Under the pieces are notes generated by a model. The model saw nothing but the letters and a program-made list of their open reading frames with translations, was not told the origin of the DNA and searched no databases. 48,987 nucleotides of DNA from Planctomycetota bacterium. Lineage in GTDB: Bacteria; Planctomycetota; Planctomycetia; Gemmatales; Gemmataceae. Both the position numbers and the translations under genes were made by a program. How positions within the stretch are numbered: position 1 is the stretch's first letter; each line of letters starts with the position of its first letter. Location of the stretch: positions 1 through 48,987 of the forward strand of contig JAIOPV010000275.1 in NCBI GenBank assembly GCA_021413735.1, written 5' to 3'. Positions 41,412 through 48,987 of the stretch are shown piece by piece.

Positions 41412-42557
41412 ATGATTTACCTCGATAACGCAGCGACGAGTTTCCCGAAGCCCGAAGGCGTTTACACCGCACTCGATCACTTCGCACGACACACCCTCGC
41501 GAACCCCGGACGTGCCGGCCACAAGATGGCTCTCGCGGCAGAGCACACGCTCGACGATGCACGCCACCGGCTCAACCGCTTCTTCTCGGGCGTGCGGCCG
41601 GATCGGTGGGTCTTCACGCTCAACTGCACAGACGCCCTCAACATGGCGTTCAAGGGCGTCCTCAACGATGGCGACCACGTCATCACCACCGACCTCGAAC
41701 ACAACAGTGTCTCGCGGCCACTGGTCGCGATGGCCGAAGCGGGTCGCATCACGCTAACCCGCATCGCGTCCGATGGTGGCGGAACGGTCGATCCTGCGGC
41801 GATTCAGGCGGCGTTCACCCCGAAGACTCGGCTCGTGGCCGTCACACACGCGAGCAATGTTCTCGGCACGGTTCAGCCCATCGCCGAGATCGGGAAGTTG
41901 GTTCGCGCTCGCGATGCGCTCTACCTCGTCGATGCGGCACAGACCGCAGGTGTGATTCCGATCGACGTGCAGGCCGAGTGCATTGACCTGCTGGCGTTCC
42001 CGGGGCACAAGTCACTGTTCGGGCCGACCGGCACGGGAGCGTTGTATGTCGGCTTGCGAGCCGCCGTGCGACCGTGGCGTGAAGGCGGCACCGGTGGCGA
42101 CTCGTCCAGCCCGTTGCAGCCGAAGGAGTTCCCGTACTACCTCGAAGGCGGCACCCCGAACGTGCTCGGGGTCGCGGGGTTGGTCGCGGGTCTTAACTTC
42201 GTCGAGGAACGCGGTCCAGCAGCGATTCTGCATCACGAAATCGAACTGTGCGATCGACTGCGGGGAGCCCTCGGGGAAATGTCTGGCTTCGAGGTGTTCG
42301 GCCACGGCGACCCCAAGCGTCGCGTCGGCACGGTCAGCTTCCGCTGTGAGGTGATGCCCGCGTCCGACCTCGGCGCGATCCTCGATCAGTCGTTCGACAT
42401 CGCCATCCGACCGGGCCTGCACTGCGCTCCGTATATCCACAAAGCGGTAGGCAGCTACCCCGACGGTTTGGCTCGCGTCAGTCCGGGACCGTTCAGCACC
42501 ACTGCTGAGATCGACACACTCATCGAAGCTCTGAAGGAAGTCACCGGTGGAATATGA
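41412..42557 (+). CDS. Cysteine desulfurase family protein (class V aminotransferase fold)
   Basis: A 381-residue protein. IYLDNAATSFPKPEGVYTAL opens the NifS/SufS fold. The PLP lysine is K200 in FPGHKSLFGPTGTGALYVG, and YLEGGTPNVLGVAGL is the EGGT block of the TIGR01977-type group. The persulfide-forming Cys is C338 in IRPGLHCAPYIHKAVG. It takes sulfur from cysteine as an enzyme persulfide and leaves alanine. As the last gene of the operon it can supply the sulfur for the MoaD-like carrier through the E1-like enzyme. SufS and IscS partners (sufU, iscU) are absent nearby, which supports a dedicated role. Confidence 0.9.
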   Translation: MIYLDNAATSFPKPEGVYTALDHFARHTLANPGRAGHKMALAAEHTLDDARHRLNRFFSGVRPDRWVFTLNCTDALNMAFKGVLNDGDHVITTDLEHNSVSRPLVAMAEAGRITLTRIASDGGGTVDPAAIQAAFTPKTRLVAVTHASNVLGTVQPIAEIGKLVRARDALYLVDAAQTAGVIPIDVQAECIDLLAFPGHKSLFGPTGTGALYVGLRAAVRPWREGGTGGDSSSPLQPKEFPYYLEGGTPNVLGVAGLVAGLNFVEERGPAAILHHEIELCDRLRGALGEMSGFEVFGHGDPKRRVGTVSFRCEVMPASDLGAILDQSFDIAIRPGLHCAPYIHKAVGSYPDGLARVSPGPFSTTAEIDTLIEALKEVTGGI

Positions 42558-42600
42558 CTCCGATGGACGGCCCTGACTTGGTGGCACTGGTCACGGCAGG

Positions 42601-42855
42601 TTAAGTACGAGCCAATTCCATCTCATTCCGCCACCCTGGAGTATTCGAAGATATCACGCGACTTCGGCCGAGAATGTCGGCGGCCAGAGGGATCGTCGTG
42701 GCGACACCCGCGAGCATGAGAGCCCACCCGAACACCTTCCGTTCACGGGGTGTGAGTCGATCGCCCAAAAGTAGAGCGAGGCCAGCACCGAGGGCCGCGC
42801 GAGTTCCGGCGACAAGGCCGAGTTCCCGGAGGCTGAGTTGCGTTTCGCGCATCAT
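42601..42855 (-). CDS. Small two-span membrane protein
   Basis: An 84-residue protein with GAGGAG before tandem ATGs (42855 and 42852). Two hydrophobic segments (GLVAGTRAALGAGLALLLG and VFGWALMLAGVATTIPLAADIL) are joined by a basic loop (DRLTPRERK). The family is not recognised. A sigma-54-type site lies about 40-50 bases upstream, and its neighbours are small envelope or stress genes. It converges with the cysteine desulfurase gene. Confidence 0.65.
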   Translation of the reverse strand: MMRETQLSLRELGLVAGTRAALGAGLALLLGDRLTPRERKVFGWALMLAGVATTIPLAADILGRSRVISSNTPGWRNEMELART

Positions 42856-42892
42856 AAATCTCCTCAGAAATTAGGCGACACCAATCAAGAAG

Positions 42893-42908
42893 TGCAACCC
42901 CTGTGCCG
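42893..42908 (-). promoter_or_regulatory. Sigma-54 (-24/-12) promoter for the small membrane protein
   Basis: On the minus strand: CGGCACA-GGGG-TTGCA, matching the consensus TGGCACR-N4-TTGCW at all positions but the first. GG is at 42907-42906 and GC at 42895-42894. The expected transcript start is near 42882, followed by GAGGAG and the ATG at 42855. Confidence 0.7.
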
Positions 42909-42962
42909 CCACTCCGACCTCCAGGCATGTGCCGGCGTTGCCACCGCGAAGCCCTCTTTTGT

Positions 42963-43364
42963 TCAATTCGATTCCCGACCCATTTCTTGCCTCGCTTTTG
43001 AACTACCCGTCGCACTGTCCACGAATGCGATCAGCACCACACCCGTGAGATAATAGCCGAGATTCACCACATCAAAGGTCATGCCCAGAAACCACCGAAC
43101 CAAGAACATGCGGTGGTATTCGGCGGGAATGCCCGTCAGCTTGAACAGCTCGACCGCCAGGCAACAACCAAACGCAATCAGGGCGATGAACCACGGCGGT
43201 TTGCGACGCAGGAGCATGGCGAGTGCGAGGTAAGCTGCCACTGCATACAGGATTTCCCCCAGGACCCTGTCCCAGAATAACCAGCCCAGCGGAGACAGCC
43301 GGGACGCGAGACCGAATGCCACCGTGACAGCCATGGCCAAGATCAAACGTAGCATCAGCGTCAC
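42963..43364 (-). CDS. DUF2809 membrane protein
   Basis: A 133-residue protein with four hydrophobic segments (LRLILAMAVTVAFGLASRL; GEILYAVAAYLALAML; FIALIAFGCCLAVELFKLTG; FDVVNLGYYLTGVVLIAFV). The FGLASRL....FWDRVLGEILYAV and VELFKL blocks are typical of DUF2809. The start codon is GTG at 43364. Function unknown. It is 49 bases downstream of a tiny lipoprotein gene, probably in the same transcript. Confidence 0.8.
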   Translation of the reverse strand: MTLMLRLILAMAVTVAFGLASRLSPLGWLFWDRVLGEILYAVAAYLALAMLLRRKPPWFIALIAFGCCLAVELFKLTGIPAEYHRMFLVRWFLGMTFDVVNLGYYLTGVVLIAFVDSATGSSKARQEMGRESN

Positions 43365-43413
43365 ATCTCCATGGTTCGGCCAAGCAGGGTTTGCCGACGT
43401 GTCTGTTCGGCCG

Positions 43414-43479
43414 TTACCACTCCGAGTTGCGCTGTTGGCAGCCGGTCAGGGCGACGAGTAGGACTGCGACGCGTTTCAT
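43414..43479 (-). CDS. Micro-lipoprotein (21 residues)
   Basis: The open frame encodes MKRVAVLLVALTGCQQRNSE plus Trp and stop. This is a complete lipoprotein signal peptide with lipobox LTGC, leaving an eight-residue mature peptide. It could be an entericidin-like peptide, or the start of a longer gene cut by a frameshift: the adjacent frame stays open to the DUF2809 start (VVTAEQTRRQTLLGRTMEM). A sigma-54-like site lies about 45 bases upstream. Confidence 0.45.
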   Translation of the reverse strand: MKRVAVLLVALTGCQQRNSEW

Positions 43480-43520
43480 GGCACCGCCTCTTGCGATTGG
43501 GGTCGGCATCGTACCAGCGT

Positions 43521-43536
43521 CGCAGCGACTGTGCCA
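43521..43536 (-). promoter_or_regulatory. Sigma-54-like promoter for the micro-lipoprotein and DUF2809 gene
   Basis: On the minus strand: TGGCACA-GTCG-CTGCG. The -24 half is perfect and the -12 half has C for the first T. GG (43535-43534) and GC (43523-43522) have N10 spacing. The predicted transcript start is near 43510, ahead of the ATG at 43479. Confidence 0.5.
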
Positions 43537-43649
43537 GCCGAGTCATTCGCTGCCGGAAGAATCGGTGAGTCGTATGCGTTATGGTGGAGGTCGCCCCGCG
43601 ATATCGTGAAGTTGATCGGTTGGAGGTAATCTTGCTGGGTTGAAATGAT

Positions 43650-43740
43650 TGTGAGCGTCGAAGCGTCAGCTCGACGGTGTGCGCCAAACAACCGTCGTCC
43701 TCGCGAAATCGACCGTCGGCCTGACACCTCGACGCTCACA
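43650..43740. repeat. 29-bp imperfect inverted repeat upstream of the WD40 kinase gene
   Basis: TGTGAGCGTCGAAGCGTCAG and on (43650-43678) pairs with 43712-43740 at 25 of 29 positions around a 33-base loop. It lies in the gap from 43480 to 43878 that otherwise contains only the minus-strand promoter. It may be a REP-type element. No start-proximal hairpin is formed, since the kinase ATG is 138 bases away. Confidence 0.7.
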
Positions 43741-43878
43741 AAACACCTATCAATTCAACAATGCAAGGTTATCTTTGTCGTCGCCGCGCGGCTTCGGTGA
43801 TGATCTAATCACAGGCGGAGTTCGCCCGGTCAAGACGCACGCAAGAACACACTACTCTCCGATTTCGTGGGAACACAA

Positions 43879-46800
43879 ATGCGTTGGCCGAGTTCGAGAG
43901 ATTACAACGAAGCAGTGCAAGACCCGTCGTTCTCGTTCAAGGACGTCGAACTCCGTGTCGCCGAAGTGACCACCAGTGCTCACGGTCTGCCCATCGCTCG
44001 TTCAGGCGGCTTCGCCGATGTGTATCAATTGCGTTCGACTGCGGGGAAAAGTTGGGCGGTCAAATGTTTCACCAAGGAAGTCAGCCAGCTTAATCGACGC
44101 TATCAGGCCATCAGCGAACACCTCGCTCAAGCACGAGCAACGACCAAACTGCCATTCATGGTCGATTTCCAGTATCTCGATGGCGACCTGCGCATCGGCT
44201 CCGAGCGTTACCCTATCCTGAAGATGACCTGGGTCGAAGGCAAACTGCTTCACGAGTTTGTCCGGGAACGGCTCGACACTCCGGCTGTGCTCGAGAAGTT
44301 GTCGGTGATCTGGCACAAACTCAGTCAGAATCTTCGTGCTGCGAAGATCGCCCACGGCGACTTGCAGCACGGCAACGTCATCCTCGTGCCGACAGACGGC
44401 GGCGTGTTACCGCAATTGATTGACTACGACGGGATGTACGTCCCTGCTCTGGAAGGCACACCCGCAAGCGAGATTGGACACGCCAATTACCAGCATCCCA
44501 GGCGCGACGACGACCGCTTTCACTTCGAGATGGATCGCTTTCCTCTGTTGCTGATCTACACCGCCATTCGTTGTCTTGCCGTGGGTGGTCGCAAGCTCTG
44601 GGAGAAGTTCGACAACGGTGACAACCTGCTGTTCAAGGAAGCGGATATCAAGGAGCCGGCGAATTCGCCGTTGTTTCGTGAACTGTGGAGTTTGCCCGAC
44701 CCCACGGCGAGGGCGTTGGCCGGTTGGGTGATACTGTCCAGTCGGATGCCTTTGCGAGAAGTGCTGCTGCTCGATGAACTCATCGGCACGGATGGCAAAC
44801 GCATACCGACTCTCACTTCCAAACAAGAAGCCGAGGTTCGGCGGTTGCTCACTCCGACATCGCAACCGATGCCGCTCCCCGATCCGAAGCCACTCTCGCC
44901 ACGCAAATCAACGCCGGTCCCCGTTGCGAAGCCGGTCCAGGCATCGCCGCGACAGACAACTCGGCCGGCGCATCCCGTGAAACAACCGACAGCGCCAAGC
45001 CCCCTCGACAGCGAGGAGAGTAGTGGGAAGGGGAGGTGGCGGTGGTCGTCGCTGACCAAGCTCCAGAAGCTCGTGGTCGGCGTTGCCGGGTTCATCGGCA
45101 TGAACGTGCTTTCCTGCGCCGTGATGATCCTCAAGGAGCAAGGCTCGCGTCCAGCGCGGCCGCCTGGGGGTTCAGGCACCTTTTCGCAAGTGGCTGACTC
45201 GACCCGTGAGAAGCCGCCTTCCGTCACGCCGACACCCAAGCCAGTCGAAGCGAAACCTTTCACGCCGTGGCGTGCTGGTCCGGTACTGGATGGTCACACG
45301 AGCGGAGTGTGTGGAGTCGCGATCTCGGCAGACGGAAAGCGAGCCGTTTCCGGTGGGATGGACAAGACGGTCTTCGTCTGGAATCTGGAGGCGGGCCATG
45401 AACTGCTTCGCCTCCCTGGGCACACGGATCGAGTTCGCAGCGTGGCGATCTCGGCAGATGGAAAGCGAGCCGTCTCCGGTGGTGACGACAAGACAGTACG
45501 GGTGTGGAACCTCGATACGGGCAAGGAACTGCACAAACTCGAAGGACATAGAGGCAATGCCGAGAGCGTGGCGATTTCAGCAGACGGAAAGCGAGCGATC
45601 TCGGGTGACAGCTTCGATAATTTGGTGAGAGTTTGGGATCTGGAGGCCGGCAAGGAACTCCGCAAATTCGACGGACACAAAGGATGGGTCTCCAGCGTCG
45701 CGGTCTCGGGAGACGGGAAACGAGCCGTCACCGGTGGCTCCGACCGTACCGTGCGGGTATGGAATCCTGAAACCGGTAAGGAACTCCACAAACTCGAAGG
45801 ACACACAAGCATTGTCACCAGTGTGGCGATCTCAGCCGACGGAAGGCGAGCCGTCTCCGGAACTGGGGGCTCCGACAATTCCGTGAGAGTTTGGGATTTG
45901 GATACGGGCATGGAGCTCCACAAACTCGAAGGGCACACAGTCCACATCTTCGGCGTGGCGATCTCAGCAGACGGAAAGCGGGCCTTTTCCGGTAGCGAGG
46001 ACAAGACCATTCGGATGTGGAATCTCGAAACCGGCAAGCAACTCCAGAAACTCGAGGGACACACAGGCTGGGTTTCCGCCGTGGCGATCTCGGCAGACGG
46101 GAAGCGAGCCGTATCGAGTAGCTACGACATGAGCGTGCGGATGTGGCTGAGTCCGGAGGTTCCTGATGTGAAGGCGACACCGTCGGCACCGACGCCCATC
46201 GTGAAACTCACCGCGAACGACGTGACCCTCAAGTCTGGGGAAACACAGTCTGTGAATGTTGCCATCAACCGGCTGCAATTCCTTGGTCCACTCACGTTGG
46301 AAATGAACAACCTACCGCCCAAGGTAACGGCCAAACCCGTCACCGTTACGGGCTTCACGGACACCGCCAAGATCGAGCTGACGGCGGCGCCAGATGCGGC
46401 AGCAGGCAAGACTACGGTTCAACTCCAAGCCAGCACTGACGGGCTCGTCCTGACAGAGCCGTTTGAGATCACCGTTCGGGTAATCGCTCCGATCTCAACT
46501 CCAACTCTGAGGTACCCCCCGCTCGAACAGTCACGCGGAGTTCTCAGCGTGGGAGTCTCGGCAGATGGGCAGTTCGGCATCTCCAGCGGGAGCGGCTCCG
46601 AAGGCACTACCGCTCGCATTTGGAATCTGGAAACCGGTAAGGAACTCCACGAACTGAAAGGACACACGTCAACGATTAGTAGTGTTGCGATCTCGACCGA
46701 TGGAAAGCGAGCCATCACCGGTGGTCTCTTCGACACCACCGTTCGGGTCTGGAATCTGGAAACTGGTAAAGAACTCCGCGAACTGAAAGGACACACGGCA

Positions 46801-47721
46801 TCGGTTTGGGGCGTGGCCATTTCGCCTGATAGCAAGCGTGCCGTTACTGGTGGCTTTGACAAGACACTTCGGGTCTGGAATCTGGAAACCGGCAAAGAAC
46901 TGCTCCAACTTCCGCACCCCGCGTACGTGATGCGTCTGAAGGTTTCGTGGGATGGGAAGCGGGTGGTTTCCGCCAGCGGTAAGCTCGTCTTCGTCTGGGA
47001 TATCGACAAGGGTACGGAGCTTTACCGCCTCCAAGGACACACGGAGATCGTTTCTGGCGTGGGCATCTCGGCGGATGGGAAGCGGGCTGTGTCGGGAGGC
47101 TTCGACAAGACGGCCCGCATCTGGAATCTGGAGACCGGGAAGGTCATGCACACGATTACCGAGCACATCTCCACGGTTTACGATGTGGACATCTCAGCAG
47201 ATGGCAAACGCACCATTTCCGGCTCCAGCGATGGAGCCATCTACGTCTGGAACACGGAAACCGGCAAGTCGCTGTTCCGACTTCCCGGCAAAGCTGAGTC
47301 CATCCGCAGCGTTGCGATCTCGGCGGACGGCCGACGTGCCATCGCTGGCAGCGACGAGAAGAACGTGAGGGTGTGGGATTTGCCGCTTGGAAGTGAGCCG
47401 CTCGTGGCCCCTGCACCCGTCACGACCGACTGGCCTTTGAAGATCGTCGGCAAGTGGAAACAACCCGCGACCCAGAAGGGCCTCGAATCGTTCCAGGAGT
47501 TCACCATCACCGGGAAGGTGATTCTTTCCTCGATAGACAACGGGAAGCCCGAGAAATTTGAGGGCACCTACACACTCGACGGCGACACACTTGAGATGGT
47601 CGTAACCGTGAGTGAAGTGGAACGCAAATCACGGCGGACCATCCTGAGGCTGACCAATGATGAATTGGTGCTCAAGTATGGCGATGGCGAACTGCAGTTT
47701 ACAAAGGTAACGCCGAAGTGA
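43879..47721 (+). CDS. Membrane protein kinase with two WD40 propellers
   Basis: A 1280-residue protein; the ATG at 43879 gives MRWPSSRDYNEAVQDP, a better start than the GTG at 43867. The kinase-like domain has a Gly-rich GGFADVY loop, AVKCF Lys near residue 60, HGDLQHGN near 158 in place of HRDLKxxN, and LIDYDGMYV near 181 in place of DFG. Asp, Asn and Lys are kept, so activity is possible. One membrane span lies at about 395-417 (LVVGVAGFIGMNVLSCAVMI). Seven WD40 repeats (about 467-757), an Ig-like module (about 762-872), seven more WD40 repeats (about 880-1170) and a lipocalin-like beta domain (VGKWKQP ... LEMVVTV) follow. The sensor part would face the compartment outside the cytoplasm. 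Confidence 0.85.
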   Translation: MRWPSSRDYNEAVQDPSFSFKDVELRVAEVTTSAHGLPIARSGGFADVYQLRSTAGKSWAVKCFTKEVSQLNRRYQAISEHLAQARATTKLPFMVDFQYLDGDLRIGSERYPILKMTWVEGKLLHEFVRERLDTPAVLEKLSVIWHKLSQNLRAAKIAHGDLQHGNVILVPTDGGVLPQLIDYDGMYVPALEGTPASEIGHANYQHPRRDDDRFHFEMDRFPLLLIYTAIRCLAVGGRKLWEKFDNGDNLLFKEADIKEPANSPLFRELWSLPDPTARALAGWVILSSRMPLREVLLLDELIGTDGKRIPTLTSKQEAEVRRLLTPTSQPMPLPDPKPLSPRKSTPVPVAKPVQASPRQTTRPAHPVKQPTAPSPLDSEESSGKGRWRWSSLTKLQKLVVGVAGFIGMNVLSCAVMILKEQGSRPARPPGGSGTFSQVADSTREKPPSVTPTPKPVEAKPFTPWRAGPVLDGHTSGVCGVAISADGKRAVSGGMDKTVFVWNLEAGHELLRLPGHTDRVRSVAISADGKRAVSGGDDKTVRVWNLDTGKELHKLEGHRGNAESVAISADGKRAISGDSFDNLVRVWDLEAGKELRKFDGHKGWVSSVAVSGDGKRAVTGGSDRTVRVWNPETGKELHKLEGHTSIVTSVAISADGRRAVSGTGGSDNSVRVWDLDTGMELHKLEGHTVHIFGVAISADGKRAFSGSEDKTIRMWNLETGKQLQKLEGHTGWVSAVAISADGKRAVSSSYDMSVRMWLSPEVPDVKATPSAPTPIVKLTANDVTLKSGETQSVNVAINRLQFLGPLTLEMNNLPPKVTAKPVTVTGFTDTAKIELTAAPDAAAGKTTVQLQASTDGLVLTEPFEITVRVIAPISTPTLRYPPLEQSRGVLSVGVSADGQFGISSGSGSEGTTARIWNLETGKELHELKGHTSTISSVAISTDGKRAITGGLFDTTVRVWNLETGKELRELKGHTASVWGVAISPDSKRAVTGGFDKTLRVWNLETGKELLQLPHPAYVMRLKVSWDGKRVVSASGKLVFVWDIDKGTELYRLQGHTEIVSGVGISADGKRAVSGGFDKTARIWNLETGKVMHTITEHISTVYDVDISADGKRTISGSSDGAIYVWNTETGKSLFRLPGKAESIRSVAISADGRRAIAGSDEKNVRVWDLPLGSEPLVAPAPVTTDWPLKIVGKWKQPATQKGLESFQEFTITGKVILSSIDNGKPEKFEGTYTLDGDTLEMVVTVSEVERKSRRTILRLTNDELVLKYGDGELQFTKVTPK

Positions 47722-47727
47722 CACAAG

Positions 47728-47760
47728 AGCGAGGGCGATGGGCCAGACCTCGCCCTCGCT
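47728..47760. terminator. Hairpin between convergent WD40 genes
   Basis: AGCGAGGGCGA pairs perfectly with TCGCCCTCGCT (11 bp) around an 11-base loop. It starts 7 bases after the kinase stop and lies 21 bases from the stop of the minus-strand WD40 gene, so it can serve both. There is no T-run. Confidence 0.65.
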
Positions 47761-47780
47761 CCGGGCTCATTGCGATCCCT

Positions 47781-48987
47781 TCATGGGATTCGCCACATCA
47801 GGACAAGTTTGTCCGCCCCACCCGTGATGGCTTTCTTTCCGTCGCTTGAAATCCCAACGCCGTATACGCCGCCTGAGTGTCCTTCAAGTGACCGCATATT
47901 TCCGGCGAGTCTCAACTCCGTGTACCGGACGCCCCCCTCTGCGCCGCTCGAGACGACCCGCGATCCGTCTCCCGAAATCGCAACACCGAGGACAGCATCC
48001 CCATGGAAATTGACCTGACGGATCTCCTTCCCAGTCTCCAGATCCCACAGTCGGACGGACTGATCTTTACTTCCTGAAACGGCACGCTTTCCGTCGGTCG
48101 AGATCGCGACGCAATTCACGCTTTCCGTGTGCCCCGTGAAGCGACGCACTTCTTTCCCCGTTTCGAGATTCCACAGTCGCATGGTGGCGTCCGAGCCGCC
48201 GGAAATCGCCTGTGTTCCATCACCGGATATGCTCACACACAACACCGAACCCGTGTGCCCCGTGAGGCGATGCTGTTCTTTCCCCGTTTCGAGGTTCCAC
48301 ACTCGCACAGTGCTGTCTTGACCGCAAGAAACGGCTCGCTTTCCCTCACTGGATATCCCGACCCCAAACACGATGTCCTTGTGACCTGTGAGACGATAAA
48401 GCTCCTTCCCCTTCTCAGTCTCCCAAACGTAAATCATGCCATCGGCGTCCCCGGAAATGGCTCGCGACCCGTCCGCAGAGAGTCCCACACCATAGACACC
48501 CGCCATGTGCTTGCTGAACTGAAGAAGTTCCTTGCCGGCCTCGGTATCGAAGACACGCACGGTCCGGTCTCGACTGCCCGAGATGCCCCGTGTCCCGTCG
48601 GCGGAGTACGCGACGCATCGGACTGTCTCCGTGTGCCGACCCAGCCGGTAGAAGGCCCTGTCTGAGGTCGTGTCCCAAACTCGCACGGCTATGCCAGCGC
48701 TCGGAGAGAGAATTCGTTTCCCGTCACTCGAACTTGCAATGTGATCAATCGACCCAATGTTTCGCGTGAGACGAAACAGTTCCTCTCCTTTGTCCGCATC
48801 CCACACGCGGATGAAGCCGTCCGAGCAACCGGAAATCACTTGCTTCCCGTCCGGAGTGATATTCATGCTCTGGAGGATGTACGTCTGGAATTGAGGGATG
48901 TCCTTGCCCTGGCCGTCCAACTGGGAAATCTCCTTTCCCTTCTCTGTGTCCCACACGCGGACGACGCCCCCATACTGACCGCGCGAA
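47781..48987 (-). CDS. WD40 repeat protein, C-terminal part (runs out of the window)
   Basis: The frame is open to the window edge, and residues before the first Met (GVVRVWDTEKG) belong to a repeat, so the gene is 5'-truncated. About nine to ten WD40 repeats are visible, each ending VWD/VWN plus TEKGKEL or LETGKE and then a G-H pair (RLTGHTGSV, FTGHTESV). The last blade is degenerate (YTELRLAGNMRSLEGH), and the protein ends LMWRIP. Repeat wording is close to that of the kinase gene opposite, so the two may share ancestry or recombine. N-terminal domains, perhaps a kinase or a cytochrome, are not visible. It is likely a scaffold or sensor propeller. Confidence 0.85.
   Translation of the reverse strand, partial: SRGQYGGVVRVWDTEKGKEISQLDGQGKDIPQFQTYILQSMNITPDGKQVISGCSDGFIRVWDADKGEELFRLTRNIGSIDHIASSSDGKRILSPSAGIAVRVWDTTSDRAFYRLGRHTETVRCVAYSADGTRGISGSRDRTVRVFDTEAGKELLQFSKHMAGVYGVGLSADGSRAISGDADGMIYVWETEKGKELYRLTGHKDIVFGVGISSEGKRAVSCGQDSTVRVWNLETGKEQHRLTGHTGSVLCVSISGDGTQAISGGSDATMRLWNLETGKEVRRFTGHTESVNCVAISTDGKRAVSGSKDQSVRLWDLETGKEIRQVNFHGDAVLGVAISGDGSRVVSSGAEGGVRYTELRLAGNMRSLEGHSGGVYGVGISSDGKKAITGGADKLVLMWRIP

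Noticed and set aside
45280-47400. CRISPR-like or tandem DNA repeat array
   Set aside because: The periodic DNA words are codons of WD40 blades about 40 residues long and stay in frame; there are no spacers of uniform size.

Overview
The window looks like a chromosome segment from a planctomycete, most likely the Gemmataceae. The grounds are GC-rich coding sequence with many GTG/TTG starts, a protein kinase fused to WD40 propellers next to a second long WD40 protein, DUF4058, DUF2934, DUF1328 and DUF2383 proteins, a Tat-signal esterase, and REP-like hairpins between genes. The placement comes from gene content and style only; no marker gene such as rRNA is present.

Layout. (1) 1-3.8 kb is accessory DNA: the end of an IS3-type element inserted in an ATP-grasp gene, a two-gene unit (small membrane protein plus Zn-ribbon transposase-like protein), a decayed reading frame, a hypothetical protein, a GNAT-like protein, and a lone tRNA T-arm that looks like an attachment-site scar. 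(2) 3.9-9.5 kb holds a glycogen-branching-enzyme remnant and small stress-type genes: LOG-family protein, cupin, coiled-coil lipoprotein-like protein, CheY-like receiver, DUF2934, DUF1328, DUF2383, YdjM-like membrane protein. (3) 9.9-16.8 kb is the conserved transcription/translation cluster nusA-infB-DUF503-rbfA plus an endonuclease III relative, with long hairpins built of degenerate short repeats in several gaps. (4) 17-30 kb has a secreted esterase, an hflC/hflK-like pair and a 2832-residue cyclic beta-1,2-glucan synthase. (5) 30-36.5 kb has an ABC exporter, XdhC-like protein, topoisomerase IB, YsnF/DUF2382 stress protein and a STAS protein. (6) 36.5-42.6 kb has DUF4058 and then a SAM-I riboswitch leading a sulfur-carrier operon. 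(7) 42.6-49 kb has small membrane proteins, the WD40 kinase and a convergent, truncated WD40 gene.

Two things stand out. First, a clear SAM-I riboswitch precedes a threonine-synthase-like gene, followed by a MoaD/ThiS carrier ending in Gly-Gly, a diverged tandem copy ending in Gly-Cys, a MoeB/ThiF-like E1 enzyme and a cysteine desulfurase. This set could move sulfur from cysteine through a carrier thiocarboxylate onto O-phosphohomoserine, giving a protein-thiocarboxylate route to homocysteine; that assignment is inference. Second, at least six sites with the sigma-54 GG-N10-GC signature lie just upstream of unlinked stress-type genes on both strands, suggesting a sigma-54-driven stress regulon.

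No CRISPR array, rRNA or complete tRNA was seen. Residue positions and stem lengths were counted by hand and should be read as close estimates.
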